DNA of 64,000 nt from Streptomyces sp. NBC_00273 (GCF_036178145.1 NZ_CP108067.1:8881001-8945000); one strand, 5' to 3'; positions 17,304 through 26,173 are shown, counted from the first letter of the stretch. The notes: generated by a model not told the origin, from the letters alone. A program made the numbers and translations.

Positions 17304-17764
17304 GGCCCCTCCCCGGACGGTCCGTCAGTCGAGCTGCGAGACTTCGGCGATGAGCACAAGGCGCCGCCCCCTCGGGCACGGACCGGTTCCCCTCCACGAG
17401 GACCAGGAGCAGCGCGCCGTACGCGGCCGCACGGCTGCCGAGCGGGCCAGTGAGGACCCGACCCCGGCCGCCCCGCCCGAGGCGGAGCCCTCGACGGCCA
17501 GGCGAGCACTGGGGTTCGGACTCGGCACCCGCACCTGAGGCGGATCGCCCGCACTGACCATCGGACCCGATCGACCGGACCGGGCGTCGTGCGCCGCGTC
17601 CGCGGACGGCCAGTTCACCCGCGGGGAGCCGAGGGACCGCAGATCGGCGGTCCCTCGGCTCCCCGGACCCGCGCCCTCCGCGCTGCGACCCGCAGCTCCC
17701 GCCCCTGCGAGCCGGAGCGTGCCGGTGCACGGGCGGTGTGTGAAGGCCGGACGACTGCTGCGGA
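17304..17764. other. Intergenic region between convergent genes
   Basis: About 460 bp without a convincing gene. A possible 62-codon frame from ATG 17349 lacks good support. The main feature is the terminator hairpin at 17623-17664. Confidence 0.4.
17623..17664. terminator. Strong bidirectional terminator hairpin
   Basis: Perfect 18-bp arms GGGGAGCCGAGGGACCGC (17623-17640) and complement (17647-17664) with a 6-nt loop lie between convergent genes. There is no U-run, as is usual in Streptomyces. Confidence 0.85.
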
Positions 17765-18412
17765 CTACAGTCGTCCCCCGGTCATCCAGATACGTGACAT
17801 CGCATCGGCCAGGGCGGGGTACCGGGCGGCCTCGCAGAGCATTTCCGAGAGCACGAGCATGCCGTGCGCGGTGCTCCGCGGATCGCGGTTCTGGTGCAGC
17901 CGGATGACCGCGTCGCCCAGGGGCCGGCGCCCGAGCAGGATCCCCGAACGCCGGACGGCGGCGGCCCTCTCCAGGTCGGCGCGGCCCCCGCCGAACGGCA
18001 GGGCTTCCGTTCGGCGCAGGCCCGGCGGCGCGGCGGAGTCCTGCACGTGGCGGACGTACGCTTCCGGCGGGGCCTGACCGTTCTCGAAGATGTTCCGGAA
18101 TCCAGCGATCCGGAGGCTCGTATTGCGTGGGCGGAGCTCGATGTAGAGCTCGATGAACAGACCACGCAGTTGGACGTGGAGGGGAAGGTAGGGCATTTCG
18201 CCCTCCTTGCGCGCGGCTCCGCCGAAGAATCCCTGCGCATCTTGCGCCTTCGACCGGATGGTCGACGTCAGGGATCGGTATTCGTCGGCAGAGGCGAGCG
18301 CGGGGGAAAACAGCATCGGTATCAGCATGGCCGGCCTATCGGGGGAGAGTTCCTGAACTCGGGCTTCCCATGACCCATCTGACCGCAATCGCTTGAATCC
18401 TGCTGCATTCAC
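17765..18412 (-). CDS. Ribosome-inactivating protein (ricin A / Shiga A-chain) family homologue
   Basis: The product is 215 residues from GTG 18412. From about residue 42 it follows the RIP fold in order: DEYRSLTSTIR; PYLPLHVQLRGLFIELYIELRP; TSLRIAGFRN (Shiga has NLYVTGFVN); ALPFGGGRADLERAA with LLGRRPLGDAVIRL (ricin has PFGGNYDRLEQLA..LGNGPLEEAI); and the catalytic helix SEMLCEAARY (ricin SEAARF, Glu177/Arg180). Glu and Arg are kept, but both adenine-stacking tyrosines (ricin 80 and 123) align with Arg. The protein ends about 16 residues after EAAR, short of the Trp211 region. The RIP fold is well supported; N-glycosidase activity is doubtful. Confidence 0.78.
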   Translation of the reverse strand: MNAAGFKRLRSDGSWEARVQELSPDRPAMLIPMLFSPALASADEYRSLTSTIRSKAQDAQGFFGGAARKEGEMPYLPLHVQLRGLFIELYIELRPRNTSLRIAGFRNIFENGQAPPEAYVRHVQDSAAPPGLRRTEALPFGGGRADLERAAAVRRSGILLGRRPLGDAVIRLHQNRDPRSTAHGMLVLSEMLCEAARYPALADAMSRIWMTGGRL

Positions 18413-18627
18413 GCATGCACATCACCGCCTTCGCCATATTCCGACGACGGGTTCATCACCCCGTCGGTGCCGGGTTCGGTTCGATGCGGTCCTTTGTAGT
18501 CGTCCGGGCGGCAGTCAAGAGAGATATTGACCTCTGATGCTAAGAAATCAGCACACGATCCCGGGAGCCCGGACCGTTGGCCGTATGCCTCAACAGGGCC
18601 TACTCGAGGCCGGGTTGCTGGCAGCAT
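18409..18627 (-). CDS. Possible small ORF coupled to the RIP gene
   Basis: An open frame of up to 72 residues ends with a TGA that overlaps the GTG start of the RIP homologue (GTGA, 18412-18409). The product has two cysteines (SCADF, LDCRPDD) and a charged tail (SSEYGEGGDVHA). The overlap suggests translational coupling, but the family and start are unknown and it may be only a leader sequence. Confidence 0.3.
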   Translation of the reverse strand: MLPATRPRVGPVEAYGQRSGLPGSCADFLASEVNISLDCRPDDYKGPHRTEPGTDGVMNPSSEYGEGGDVHA

Positions 18628-18774
18628 CCACGGCCGTGAGCCCCCTGATCAGCCTCTTCCCGTCAGCCCGGCGGTGCCGACCTGTACGCTCAACCACCGG
18701 AAGGTTCCACTGACTTCTGCAGTAGAAGCAGCTCAGGCGTCCGCGTCCGAGATGAACGAGGGGAAGGCGAAGCG
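18413..18774. promoter_or_regulatory. Divergent intergenic region, AT-richer
   Basis: About 360 bp separates the RIP homologue (minus) from a membrane protein (plus). The stretch 18495-18560 (AAGAGAGATATTGACCTCTGATGCTAAGAAATC) is clearly AT-richer than its surroundings and is the likely promoter area. It contains the small coupled ORF described separately. Confidence 0.4.
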
Positions 18775-19218
18775 GTGTTGGTGTCGTTGATGGGCGTACT
18801 GCTGCTCCTCGGTGTGTCCACGGCGGGAGCGGGCATCGTGATCGTCGTCCTCCTGCTGAAGAACCCACCCCTGCCTGTGGCCAAACTCTGTGCGGTTCTC
18901 GCTCTGACTTTCTCTGCTTCGGCCGTAGTCGTGTACTGCTACGGCTGGTACTCCGTCGCTTTGGGTGGCCCGTTCCCGGTGTTGTGCGAGCGCCGGAACG
19001 CCTCCGGCGCCGAATTGGTGAGCAGGCAACAGGAGTACTTGCCCCTGCGTAGCGCCTGTGGCTACTCAGACGGCTCAACGGTGGAGTACGTCGGAATGTC
19101 GATCAACGTGCTCGTCTGCGTGCTGGCGAGCCTTGCCGTCGTCCTGACCGGTGCCGCCGCATTCCTGCGCCGGCGCGCCCCGCAATCTCCCCAAAGGAAC
19201 GCAGTTCACCTCACGTGA
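18775..19218 (+). CDS. Small membrane protein, unknown
   Basis: The product is 147 residues from GTG 18775 after GAGGGG. Three hydrophobic segments lie at about 3-30, 36-62 and 106-130. An external loop ([23 protein letters not shown]) has two Cys that could form a disulfide. I do not recognise the family. Its tail overlaps the end of the convergent DUF4291 gene by about 13 bp. Confidence 0.6.
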   Translation: MLVSLMGVLLLLGVSTAGAGIVIVVLLLKNPPLPVAKLCAVLALTFSASAVVVYCYGWYSVALGGPFPVLCERRNASGAELVSRQQEYLPLRSACGYSDGSTVEYVGMSINVLVCVLASLAVVLTGAAAFLRRRAPQSPQRNAVHLT

Positions 19219-19778
19219 TCGGGGGAAAGGCGTTCCTCCATGCTCCGGCTCATCGGGTAGACGCGCTCTGCGGGCAGAAACCGTTGAGCCTGCGCGGCGC
19301 GTCCGTTCCGGACGAGCGTTGCGGCCTTGCGGACCTGTGGGGTGAAGTCCGTGATGCCGACGACCCAGTCCTCGGCGAACGTGCGGATCAGGTGGCGACC
19401 GATACCGACCTGGATGCTGTAGTGGTTCAGAGCCGCTCCACGCACCGAGCGCTCGGGGTCCCACTGAAGGTGCACGGCGGCTCGAGCCACTGCCTTCGGG
19501 TCCGATGTCGTACGTACGGCCTGGGACAGAGCCTGCTCCCAGCCTTCGCGCGTCATCCGCACGGCGAGGACCCGCTCCTGCCCCGGTTTGCGCGCCCAGT
19601 TGCTGCGATGCATCAACCACAGGAAAGAGGGCTTGATCCACGTCATCCGCTGGAACGAGAACGGCGGGACGAAGCGCCCCGCCCGTAGCGCGGCGTCGGC
19701 GATCGCGGACGAGTACGCCTGGTAGACCACGATGGTCCGGGCGTCGTAGTCCGCGCGGATCTGATACTGCGGCGTCAT
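19206..19778 (-). CDS. DUF4291 domain protein
   Basis: The product is 190 residues from ATG 19778. The motifs [56 protein letters not shown] and [15 protein letters not shown] are those of the DUF4291 family. It is a soluble protein of unknown function, complete at the usual length. A GTG at 19802 is an alternative start. Confidence 0.9.
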   Translation of the reverse strand: MTPQYQIRADYDARTIVVYQAYSSAIADAALRAGRFVPPFSFQRMTWIKPSFLWLMHRSNWARKPGQERVLAVRMTREGWEQALSQAVRTTSDPKAVARAAVHLQWDPERSVRGAALNHYSIQVGIGRHLIRTFAEDWVVGITDFTPQVRKAATLVRNGRAAQAQRFLPAERVYPMSRSMEERLSPDHVR

Positions 19779-19794
19779 GCACCGCACCTTGTCA

Positions 19795-20090
19795 TCCACC
19801 ACGCCGTCGTCGCCAACGGATTCCCACCGTTCGAGGACCCGTTCCGAGCCGACGCGCGGGCCAGACCCCCGTCGGTGATCCGCCGGCCGGCCGGCTACGG
19901 GCCGGCACGGTCTTGGACGGGGCGGTCGTGACGCGCGGGGTCGCGCCGCCCGCCCCGGGCTCCCCGCCGCCTTCGCCGCAACCGGCGGTCAGCAGCGCAC
20001 AGGCGGTGGCCAGGACGGGAGTGGCGAGTACGCGACGCAGCCGCGATGCGGGCTCGAGGGTAGGAGCCGGGGCCGGGGCGGTTGGTCCAT
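19795..20090 (-). pseudogene. Broken lipoprotein gene next to the CopCD gene
   Basis: ATG 20090 follows a GAGAGGGA ribosome binding site, but its frame (MDQPPRPRLLP...) stops at 19989. In the next frame the same stretch encodes a clear lipoprotein signal: [22 protein letters not shown] (Cys codon 19978-19980), then [11 protein letters not shown]. That frame has no start codon, and beyond about 19900 it loses coding character. It looks like a frameshifted and truncated lipoprotein downstream of the copper gene. A PCu(A)C-type copper chaperone would fit the location, but this is a guess. Confidence 0.45.
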
Positions 20091-20169
20091 CGGGTTCCCT
20101 CTCGTGGTCGGTGTGCGGGTGATGTCACGCGAGCTCGTAGGGGGCGAGCCGTCACCGCCTGCGGGGCGG

Positions 20170-22092
20170 CTACGTGATGCGCACGGTCCCGTGCACGGTG
20201 ACCTGGTCGATGTCGGTGGTGCGCACCGTGATGTCGAGGGTCCACTCGCCGGGCATGGGCACCCGCAGGTCGTAGGCGGCCCAATACCCCTTCTGGTTCG
20301 TGAGCTTGGCGTCGAGCGGGCCGATACCCAGCTCGCGCTGGGTGAGCGCGAGGCGGAGTTCGGGGACGGTGGCGAGGCCGCCGTCCGCGCTGAACACCAC
20401 GGCTTCGACCGTGTTCTCACCGACGCGTCCGGGAGCGAGGGTGATCTGGACCTGGCCGCGGTGGTTGGCCGTCCCCATGTCGAACGGGACGGTGACCACC
20501 TTCACCTGCGGCTCCTGCTCGACGGCGACCGATGAGGACTCCGCCGCCGCTGCGCGGCTGGGCTGGGTGCCGGTCAGCAAGGTGGTGATCGCCAGGACCA
20601 CCACGCCGAGCACGGCTTCGGCCGCGACGGTGCGGCGCAGGCCGCGCCGGTACCGCTCGCTCACCTCGACGGGCGAAGGCCCCGCGCCGTCACCCTGCTG
20701 TCCTTCGGCGGGCGCGGCGGGAGCGCCGCGCCCGACCGTCGGCTGCGGGGGACCGGACGCGCCGACCAGCTGTGCCACGCGCACCTCTTCGGTCTCGGGC
20801 GTCCCCTGCACCTCCTCGGCGGGGACGGGCTCGTGGAGGAGGCGGGCGGTCCACCGGCGGGAGTACGACGCCACGCACAGCACGAGGACCACGGCGGCGA
20901 CCTTCACGACGAGGGTCTTGCCGTACGAGGTGGTGGCCAGCGCCTCCCACGACCCGACCTGCCGCCAGGACTGGTACACCCCGGTGCCGACCAGAACGGC
21001 GACCGCGCGGAAGGCCAGCGTCGAGAAGAGGCCCACCGCGGGCGCGGGGAGGGGGTGGCCGCCGTCGGGCCCCCGATCTCGTAGGGCGATCACCAGCGTG
21101 ATCAGGCCGCCCAACCACACGCCCATGGCCACCAGATGGAGCGCGGCCACCGGCATGGCCAAGGGCACCTGGGGCCCGGCGGAGGCGTGTTCGGCAGCGG
21201 CCCAGGTGAAGGCCAGCCCCAGGGCGAGCACCGCCCCGGCCACGCGGACCCGGACGCTGAAGTCCGGCGGCTGCGATCCGTCGTCGTCGCGGGCCGGTCG
21301 CACGGCCGGGTGCCACCGCATCACCGCGGCGGCCGCGAGCAGCAGTACGAGCCGGGCGGTCAGCGCCACTCCGGGCTTCCCGGTGGCCGTCCGGCCCAGT
21401 TGGGCCGGGCCGAACGCCGATGTCAGCGAGCCCGCCGTCTCGTACGGGCCGCGCAGCAGGAACAGGGCTACGGTGGCCACGGCCAGGGCCGCCCACCCGA
21501 CGACGAGCAGCCGCCGTACCGGGCGAAGCGCGGCCGCCGCCGGCCAGCACACGAGGATGAACGCGGCCGCTCCCACGAGGAGGGCGAGGCCGCTGTAGGC
21601 GACGTAGCGGAAGAAGCCGTAGAGGCGGCCGACCGCCGTGTCGTCCGGTGAGTCGGTGGCCACCGTGGCGGCGGTCCCGGAGGGCTTGCCGATGGAGAAG
21701 GTGAACGCGCCGGAGATCGGGTGGCCGTCGGCGGAGATGACCCGCCAGGCCACCGTGTAGGTGCCCTCGGGCAGTCCGTCCGACAGCTCGACCCGGGCCG
21801 TGTTCCCCTTGCCGTCGGCATGCTGCGCCGGACGGGGGTTCACGCGCTCGTTCGCCGGAGACAGGACCCTGAGCGCGGCATCGGGGAAGCTGATCGACTC
21901 GGTGAACGTGAGCGTGACCTGGCGGGGCGGCGCCTGGAGGACGCTTCCGTCGGCGGGATCGGAACCGCTGAGGGCGGTGTGCGCGAGGGCGGGTCCGGCC
22001 CCGCCGAACAGCAGGGCGAGTACGGAGGCGACCAGTACCAGGACGGTCAGCGGCTTCCTGGCACGAGGTGATCCTGGTGATCCTGTGTGCAT
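20170..22092 (-). CDS. CopC-CopD fusion copper-resistance protein
   Basis: The product is 640 residues from ATG 22092. A signal peptide ends ALA before His38, which would be the free N-terminal His that binds Cu(II) in CopC (AHTALSGSDPADG). The second site is ISADGHPISGAFTFSIG. The CopD part has about eight helices (residues about 150-430, with AEHASAGPQVPLAMPVAALHLVAMGVWLGG). A charged loop and another helix lead to a C-terminal beta domain of the FixH/YtkA type. It resembles Bacillus YcnJ and probably moves copper into the cell or handles periplasmic copper. Confidence 0.88.
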   Translation of the reverse strand: MHTGSPGSPRARKPLTVLVLVASVLALLFGGAGPALAHTALSGSDPADGSVLQAPPRQVTLTFTESISFPDAALRVLSPANERVNPRPAQHADGKGNTARVELSDGLPEGTYTVAWRVISADGHPISGAFTFSIGKPSGTAATVATDSPDDTAVGRLYGFFRYVAYSGLALLVGAAAFILVCWPAAAALRPVRRLLVVGWAALAVATVALFLLRGPYETAGSLTSAFGPAQLGRTATGKPGVALTARLVLLLAAAAVMRWHPAVRPARDDDGSQPPDFSVRVRVAGAVLALGLAFTWAAAEHASAGPQVPLAMPVAALHLVAMGVWLGGLITLVIALRDRGPDGGHPLPAPAVGLFSTLAFRAVAVLVGTGVYQSWRQVGSWEALATTSYGKTLVVKVAAVVLVLCVASYSRRWTARLLHEPVPAEEVQGTPETEEVRVAQLVGASGPPQPTVGRGAPAAPAEGQQGDGAGPSPVEVSERYRRGLRRTVAAEAVLGVVVLAITTLLTGTQPSRAAAAESSSVAVEQEPQVKVVTVPFDMGTANHRGQVQITLAPGRVGENTVEAVVFSADGGLATVPELRLALTQRELGIGPLDAKLTNQKGYWAAYDLRVPMPGEWTLDITVRTTDIDQVTVHGTVRIT

Positions 22093-22425
22093 GACGGGCG
22101 GTCTCCGGTGAGGCGGTCGTGAGCGGGGGCCATCGCCACCCGGGACTCGATCGTGCGGAGGGGTGGTCGTACGGTGCGGCTCACGGAGGTGACACGACGG
22201 ACTCCGAAGGGGCTCGAATGGACGACGAGATCCGGACGATAGTGCTGGCGGACGGGGCACCGGGCCGGGTGCGCAACTTCGGCTAAAGCCGGGAACCGGA
22301 GGCTCGGATCGGGCGTTCTCCCTGTACATTGCCCCAGCTGATCGGGGTCTGGCTCCGGGGCCCCGACACCGGGCGGCAGGGGCGGGTGCCAAGCGGGAGC
22401 CGTGCACCCGCCCCTGCCGCTTCGG
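22093..22425. other. Intergenic region between YcnI and CopCD genes
   Basis: These 333 bp hold the terminator of the ycnI-like gene (22373-22420). On the plus strand there is a 22-codon frame, ATG 22218 to TAA 22286 (MDDEIRTIVLADGAPGRVR..), after GAAGGGG. That peptide is not recognised and is weakly supported. The remainder probably holds the promoter of the CopCD gene. Confidence 0.4.
22373..22420 (-). terminator. Terminator hairpin of ycnI-like gene
   Basis: Perfect 17-bp arms GCGGCAGGGGCGGGTGC (22373-22389) and complement (22404-22420) enclose a 14-nt loop, 6 nt past the ycnI-like stop. Confidence 0.8.
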
Positions 22426-23166
22426 TCAGGCCTGGCTGCGGTTCCGGCGCAGCCACCAGAAGGTGCCGGCGGCGGCGAGCACCAAAGCGGCCGCGACCAC
22501 GCCGAGGACGGCTCCGGTACTGCTTCCCGCCGCCTTCGCGTTCGTCGCCGCCGTGCTCGCGGCAGCAGCGGGGGCCGATGGAGCTGCCACAGACGGCTGT
22601 TCGGACGGAGCGGCGCTCGGCGGCGGCGTCGGCGACGGTGACGGGCTCGGGGCGATCGGCTTGGCCCCGGGGGCCGCCGCCTTCAACTCGAGTACGGGTG
22701 CCGGGTTGTCGACCTTCTCCCCGTTCGTGGGCACCTCGATCCAGCGGGAGACCTTGCCGTCGCCGTAGGTCTCCAGCGTTTTGAAGGCCAAGGCCTTCTC
22801 GTCGGGGAGCTGACGCACCGTGATGCTGTACTCGGCATCGGTGCCGGTGGCCAGGGCCGTGCCACCGATGCTGTACCCGTCCGGGGTGGCCGTCAGCTTC
22901 CACCCCTCGGGGGCGTCCTTCAGGGTCACGGCGTCCGGGGTGATGCCCTTCGGGAGCACCACCCGCAGCTCCGCGATGCCTGCGGAGTCCGACTCCGCTT
23001 CGGAAGTGAAGGAGACCGTGACGTTCTCGGCGAGGGCGCGGGGGTCGGAGGCGGTGACCTCGGCGTGCGCGGCGGCCGGCCCGGCGGTGAGGCCGAGGAC
23101 CACCAGGGCGCCGAAGGCGGCCAGCCCCAGTCTGGGCAGACGAGGAAGGCGCTGTGTTCCGGTCAT
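22426..23166 (-). CDS. YcnI-family (DUF1775) copper-binding protein
   Basis: The product is 246 residues from ATG 23166. A signal peptide ends AAA before His34 (HAEVTASDP). A free N-terminal His is the copper ligand known for YcnI. The DUF1775 beta domain runs to about residue 165 (SAGIAELRVVLPKGITPDAV, EGWKLTATPDG, DEKALAFKTLETYGDG). A Pro/Ser/Ala-rich stalk and a C-terminal membrane helix with RRNR stop-transfer follow. Its ATG overlaps the stop of the upstream gene (ATGA), so the two are co-translated. Confidence 0.9.
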   Translation of the reverse strand: MTGTQRLPRLPRLGLAAFGALVVLGLTAGPAAAHAEVTASDPRALAENVTVSFTSEAESDSAGIAELRVVLPKGITPDAVTLKDAPEGWKLTATPDGYSIGGTALATGTDAEYSITVRQLPDEKALAFKTLETYGDGKVSRWIEVPTNGEKVDNPAPVLELKAAAPGAKPIAPSPSPSPTPPPSAAPSEQPSVAAPSAPAAAASTAATNAKAAGSSTGAVLGVVAAALVLAAAGTFWWLRRNRSQA

Positions 23167-23810
23167 GGGGGAGGAACCTCTCGGTACGAGCGGATCAGGG
23201 GAACGTCTCCTGCGTACGCGGCAGGAGGCCCCCGACGCACCACCGTGTGACAGAGCGTCGTCGCGACCGCTTGTCGCACGGCAACACCGCTGCGCGGCAC
23301 GGGCGCGGTCCGCGGCCGCGGCCTCGGCCAAGGTCGGCACAGGGCACCGAAGCCGGCGGCGGCAGCGGCGACGGCCCTCTGGATCCACCGGTCCACCGTC
23401 TCGGGCAGGCGGCTGAGCGCCTGATCCGCGTGGTACATGAGCAGGGCCATCGCACAGGTGGCCACACCGTGGGCCGCCGCCATCGCCCACGTGCCGTGGG
23501 CTTCGGCGTGTCCGTGAAACACCGGACGCTGCACGAACAGGGCTCGGTGCAGTACAAGTTGGGCGGCGCCGGTCGCCGCGACCACGTGCCACCAGGGCCG
23601 GGACGTCCGCGTGACGAGCCACGACAGGGTGAAGGCGAGCGCCGCGCCGCCCGCCACCCGCTGCCAGGGAATCGGGTCCCCCGAGGCCAGATGATGGCCC
23701 ACGACGGCCAACACCGAGCTGAGCATCGTGAACACGGCAGCCCGCAGCCACCGTCCGCCCTGCCACTCGGGCTGCGGACACGGGCGCGTCCTTGCACGGG
23801 CTCCGACCAT
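23163..23810 (-). CDS. His-rich integral membrane protein of copper operon
   Basis: The product is 215 residues from ATG 23810 with four hydrophobic helices (about 24-42, 50-68, 73-90, 107-125). Histidines cluster in and between them: VGHHLASG, WWHVV, VLHRALF, VFHGHAEAHGTWAMAAAHG, MYHADQA. It is coupled to the YcnI gene through ATGA. The context and histidines point to copper or heme handling, but the family is not named and the C-terminal 50 residues look disordered. Confidence 0.75.
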   Translation of the reverse strand: MVGARARTRPCPQPEWQGGRWLRAAVFTMLSSVLAVVGHHLASGDPIPWQRVAGGAALAFTLSWLVTRTSRPWWHVVAATGAAQLVLHRALFVQRPVFHGHAEAHGTWAMAAAHGVATCAMALLMYHADQALSRLPETVDRWIQRAVAAAAAGFGALCRPWPRPRPRTAPVPRSGVAVRQAVATTLCHTVVRRGPPAAYAGDVPLIRSYREVPPP

Positions 23811-23941
23811 GTCCGGTCATCATTCACCGGCTCTGCCGCCGGCAGACCGCAACTGTCAATTGTGGAGTACCTTTCCGGATCGACCCCGCTGCGGCGGGGG
23901 TTCACCCGGCCGCGGGGGACGTACCGGACGGGTTCGTCGGC

Positions 23942-26173
23942 TCAGGGCCAGGCGCCTGCGAAGTCGATCTCCTCGGCCCACTCAGGGTGGTCTATCAGCG
24001 GATTGCGGTTGCCTTGCATCTCGGCTATCGCCGCGTTGCGGTGCTGCTCGTAGAGGCCCACCGGATGGTCCCTGTGCCAGTTCAGCAGCGTCTCGAGGCC
24101 GGTCCGCTGGAGTTCGCGCGCCTCGTCGCCGATCTTGCCGGGGTAGCGGAGCAAGAAGTAGAGCGTCGCCCTGGCGACCGGCCCCTTGCCGTTCGAGGGC
24201 TCGAACTTTCCCGGATCCCGGCGCCCGCAGTCGTGCTGAACGACCTCGTTGAAGTCCGGGAAGTCGAAGTAGGGGATGTTCCCGCGGAAGCTGTTGCACG
24301 TCGACTCGCACGCGAAGAGATGGTGCAGGTCCCCACGCATCGGCTCCTTCTCGTTGAACCAGGACTGGGGCACGACGTGTTCGCAGTTGAAGGGCAACGA
24401 CGCCTCCAGCAGGGCGAGCTCGGCCTCGACCGCCTCCCGGCCGGGTGCACTTTCGTGGAGCATGAACTCCTGCCAGCGTCCGATTCGGGCGGCCTCCACC
24501 GCCGCATCGGCCTCCATCAGTTCCTGTGGAGTGAAGCCCTTGTCCGAGTAGATGCTGTGGAGCGTTTCGTCGGGGTGCAGGTCCACCCACGGGTAGAGCA
24601 GACGCATCGGCTTGTACGACGGCCGGCGCTCGTGCGTGGACTCCAGATGTTCGGTGAGCGCGAGGCGCAGGCTCGTGGGGTTGCCCACGTGAATGCCCGC
24701 GTAGTAGGCCTCGCGTGCCGGCAGGTCCGCGGCCTCGTCGAAGTAGGGGCGGGCACGGAAGGCCGCGAGGTTGACCATGGCGGCTGCCAGGTCCCGAGCG
24801 GCGGGCGACTGACCGTCGATGCTTCCGATTCCGGCCGGCAACCCCACGTACGAGGGGGTGGTCGCACGCTGCGCCGGTCCCGCAGCAGGCGATTCGGCCC
24901 GGGGTTGCAGGGCGTCGGCGCCGGCGTGGACGTCGGCGCCGACGTCGGGTCCGAGGCTGACGCTGATGTGCAGGGGGACGCTCCAGCGGACCGATCCTGT
25001 CGTGGCGTGCTGCTCACCGCTCCCGTCCATCGTTGCGCTCCGGGGCGCGGCACCGTTCGTCCGGTTCGTCAGCGCCGACGGCGGCGGGACTTCCACGGGG
25101 TGCAGGGACGAGCCGGCCGCGATCAGCTCCGCGCGGAGCGCTGCGGCGCCGCCGGACAGGGGGAACTGCTGGATCATGCCGAGGATGCGGCTGACCCGCA
25201 CGCCCTCGTTGGCCTTCCAGTCCACCCGGTGCTCTCCCATGCTCGGAAGCCAGCGGGTTCCGTCGACGGCCAGCACGTTGCCGTCGCGGTCCTTGCGGGG
25301 AGCGCCTGCGTGGTGCAGTGCCACGACCTCCCACTGGTCGTTGAAAACCGGAGCGCCCGAGGATCCGTGCGCCGTGTCGGCCGAGTAGTGCACGAAGTCG
25401 TCCAGCACGTCCACGATCTGGTTGTCCCGGAGAGCGAGTTGCTTGGGCTCGCCATTGGGGTGCTGGATGATGTTGACGAGTTCCCCGATGACGGCCTTGC
25501 CCTGGGCTTCCTTGAGCGGCAGCCTCCCGAAGGCCGCGAGCGGCTGACCGTCCCGGGAACGGTCGGAGACCGCGACCACGGTGAAGTCGAGGTCACGGTG
25601 GGTGACGAAGAAGCTCTGCGGATCGAGCTGGAACCCGACCGGAACCAGCGGCTGCCCGTCCAAGCCCGCCTGGAAGTTGAACTCGATCACTCCGGCGGCC
25701 GCTTCCTCGGCGGAGCCGAGCACGTGGTTGTTCGTCATGAGCAATGAGGGGGACACCAGGAAACCGGTTCCCTGGTGGGACGACCCGGGACTCCGGACGG
25801 TTATGCGGCCGACCGAGCGGGCGGCGAGGAATCCACCTTCGAGGTAGTCGATCCCGATGAGATCGTTGCGGCCCATGAACCGTTCAAGCGTCAACAAGTC
25901 GGTGCTGACCAGCTCGTGGTCCAGATCCAGGCTGGTACCGGTCGTGGCGGTCGCCGGTGTCTGCTCGATCGCGGTGGCCATCGCCCAGTCGATGCCCAGA
26001 CGGCTCAGCCTGCTGTTGACCCGTTCCTGGGTGTCCGCATAGAGGATGCCGTGCTGATTGAGCGCCTCCAGATGGCCGTCACGCTCTCCGGCGCGGCCTG
26101 CGTAGCGCCGACCGGCATCCTCCATCTGCTCCAGGAAACCCTTGTCGACTTGTGACAACTGCTCCACTGTCAT
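23942..26173 (-). CDS. Trypsin-like serine protease fused to endonuclease I (EndA/NucM-type) domain
   Basis: The product is 743 residues from ATG 26173, preceded by GAGGAGG. Residues 1-125 are a helical N-terminal region without a signal peptide. Residues about 125-330 are a trypsin/V8-like protease with the triad His150 (MTNNHVLG), Asp196 (DLDFTVVAV) and Ser272 (AHGSSGAPVF). A low-complexity linker spans about 365-450. Residues about 470-735 are an endonuclease I domain with CEHVVPQSWF (His599) and GDLHHLFACESTCNSFRGNIPYFDF, the metal-binding nuclease core. Both active sites look complete. With no export signal it should act in the cytoplasm, which suggests a self-activating or host-defence effector. 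That role is inference. Confidence 0.88.
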   Translation of the reverse strand: MTVEQLSQVDKGFLEQMEDAGRRYAGRAGERDGHLEALNQHGILYADTQERVNSRLSRLGIDWAMATAIEQTPATATTGTSLDLDHELVSTDLLTLERFMGRNDLIGIDYLEGGFLAARSVGRITVRSPGSSHQGTGFLVSPSLLMTNNHVLGSAEEAAAGVIEFNFQAGLDGQPLVPVGFQLDPQSFFVTHRDLDFTVVAVSDRSRDGQPLAAFGRLPLKEAQGKAVIGELVNIIQHPNGEPKQLALRDNQIVDVLDDFVHYSADTAHGSSGAPVFNDQWEVVALHHAGAPRKDRDGNVLAVDGTRWLPSMGEHRVDWKANEGVRVSRILGMIQQFPLSGGAAALRAELIAAGSSLHPVEVPPPSALTNRTNGAAPRSATMDGSGEQHATTGSVRWSVPLHISVSLGPDVGADVHAGADALQPRAESPAAGPAQRATTPSYVGLPAGIGSIDGQSPAARDLAAAMVNLAAFRARPYFDEAADLPAREAYYAGIHVGNPTSLRLALTEHLESTHERRPSYKPMRLLYPWVDLHPDETLHSIYSDKGFTPQELMEADAAVEAARIGRWQEFMLHESAPGREAVEAELALLEASLPFNCEHVVPQSWFNEKEPMRGDLHHLFACESTCNSFRGNIPYFDFPDFNEVVQHDCGRRDPGKFEPSNGKGPVARATLYFLLRYPGKIGDEARELQRTGLETLLNWHRDHPVGLYEQHRNAAIAEMQGNRNPLIDHPEWAEEIDFAGAWP

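Noticed and set aside
17349..17538. 62-codon frame after the alpha/beta hydrolase
   Set aside because: No ribosome binding site, no motif, composition like random high-GC sequence.
18527..18790. Plus-strand frame overlapping the membrane protein start
   Set aside because: It overlaps the better-supported GTG start at 18775 and lacks any recognisable domain.
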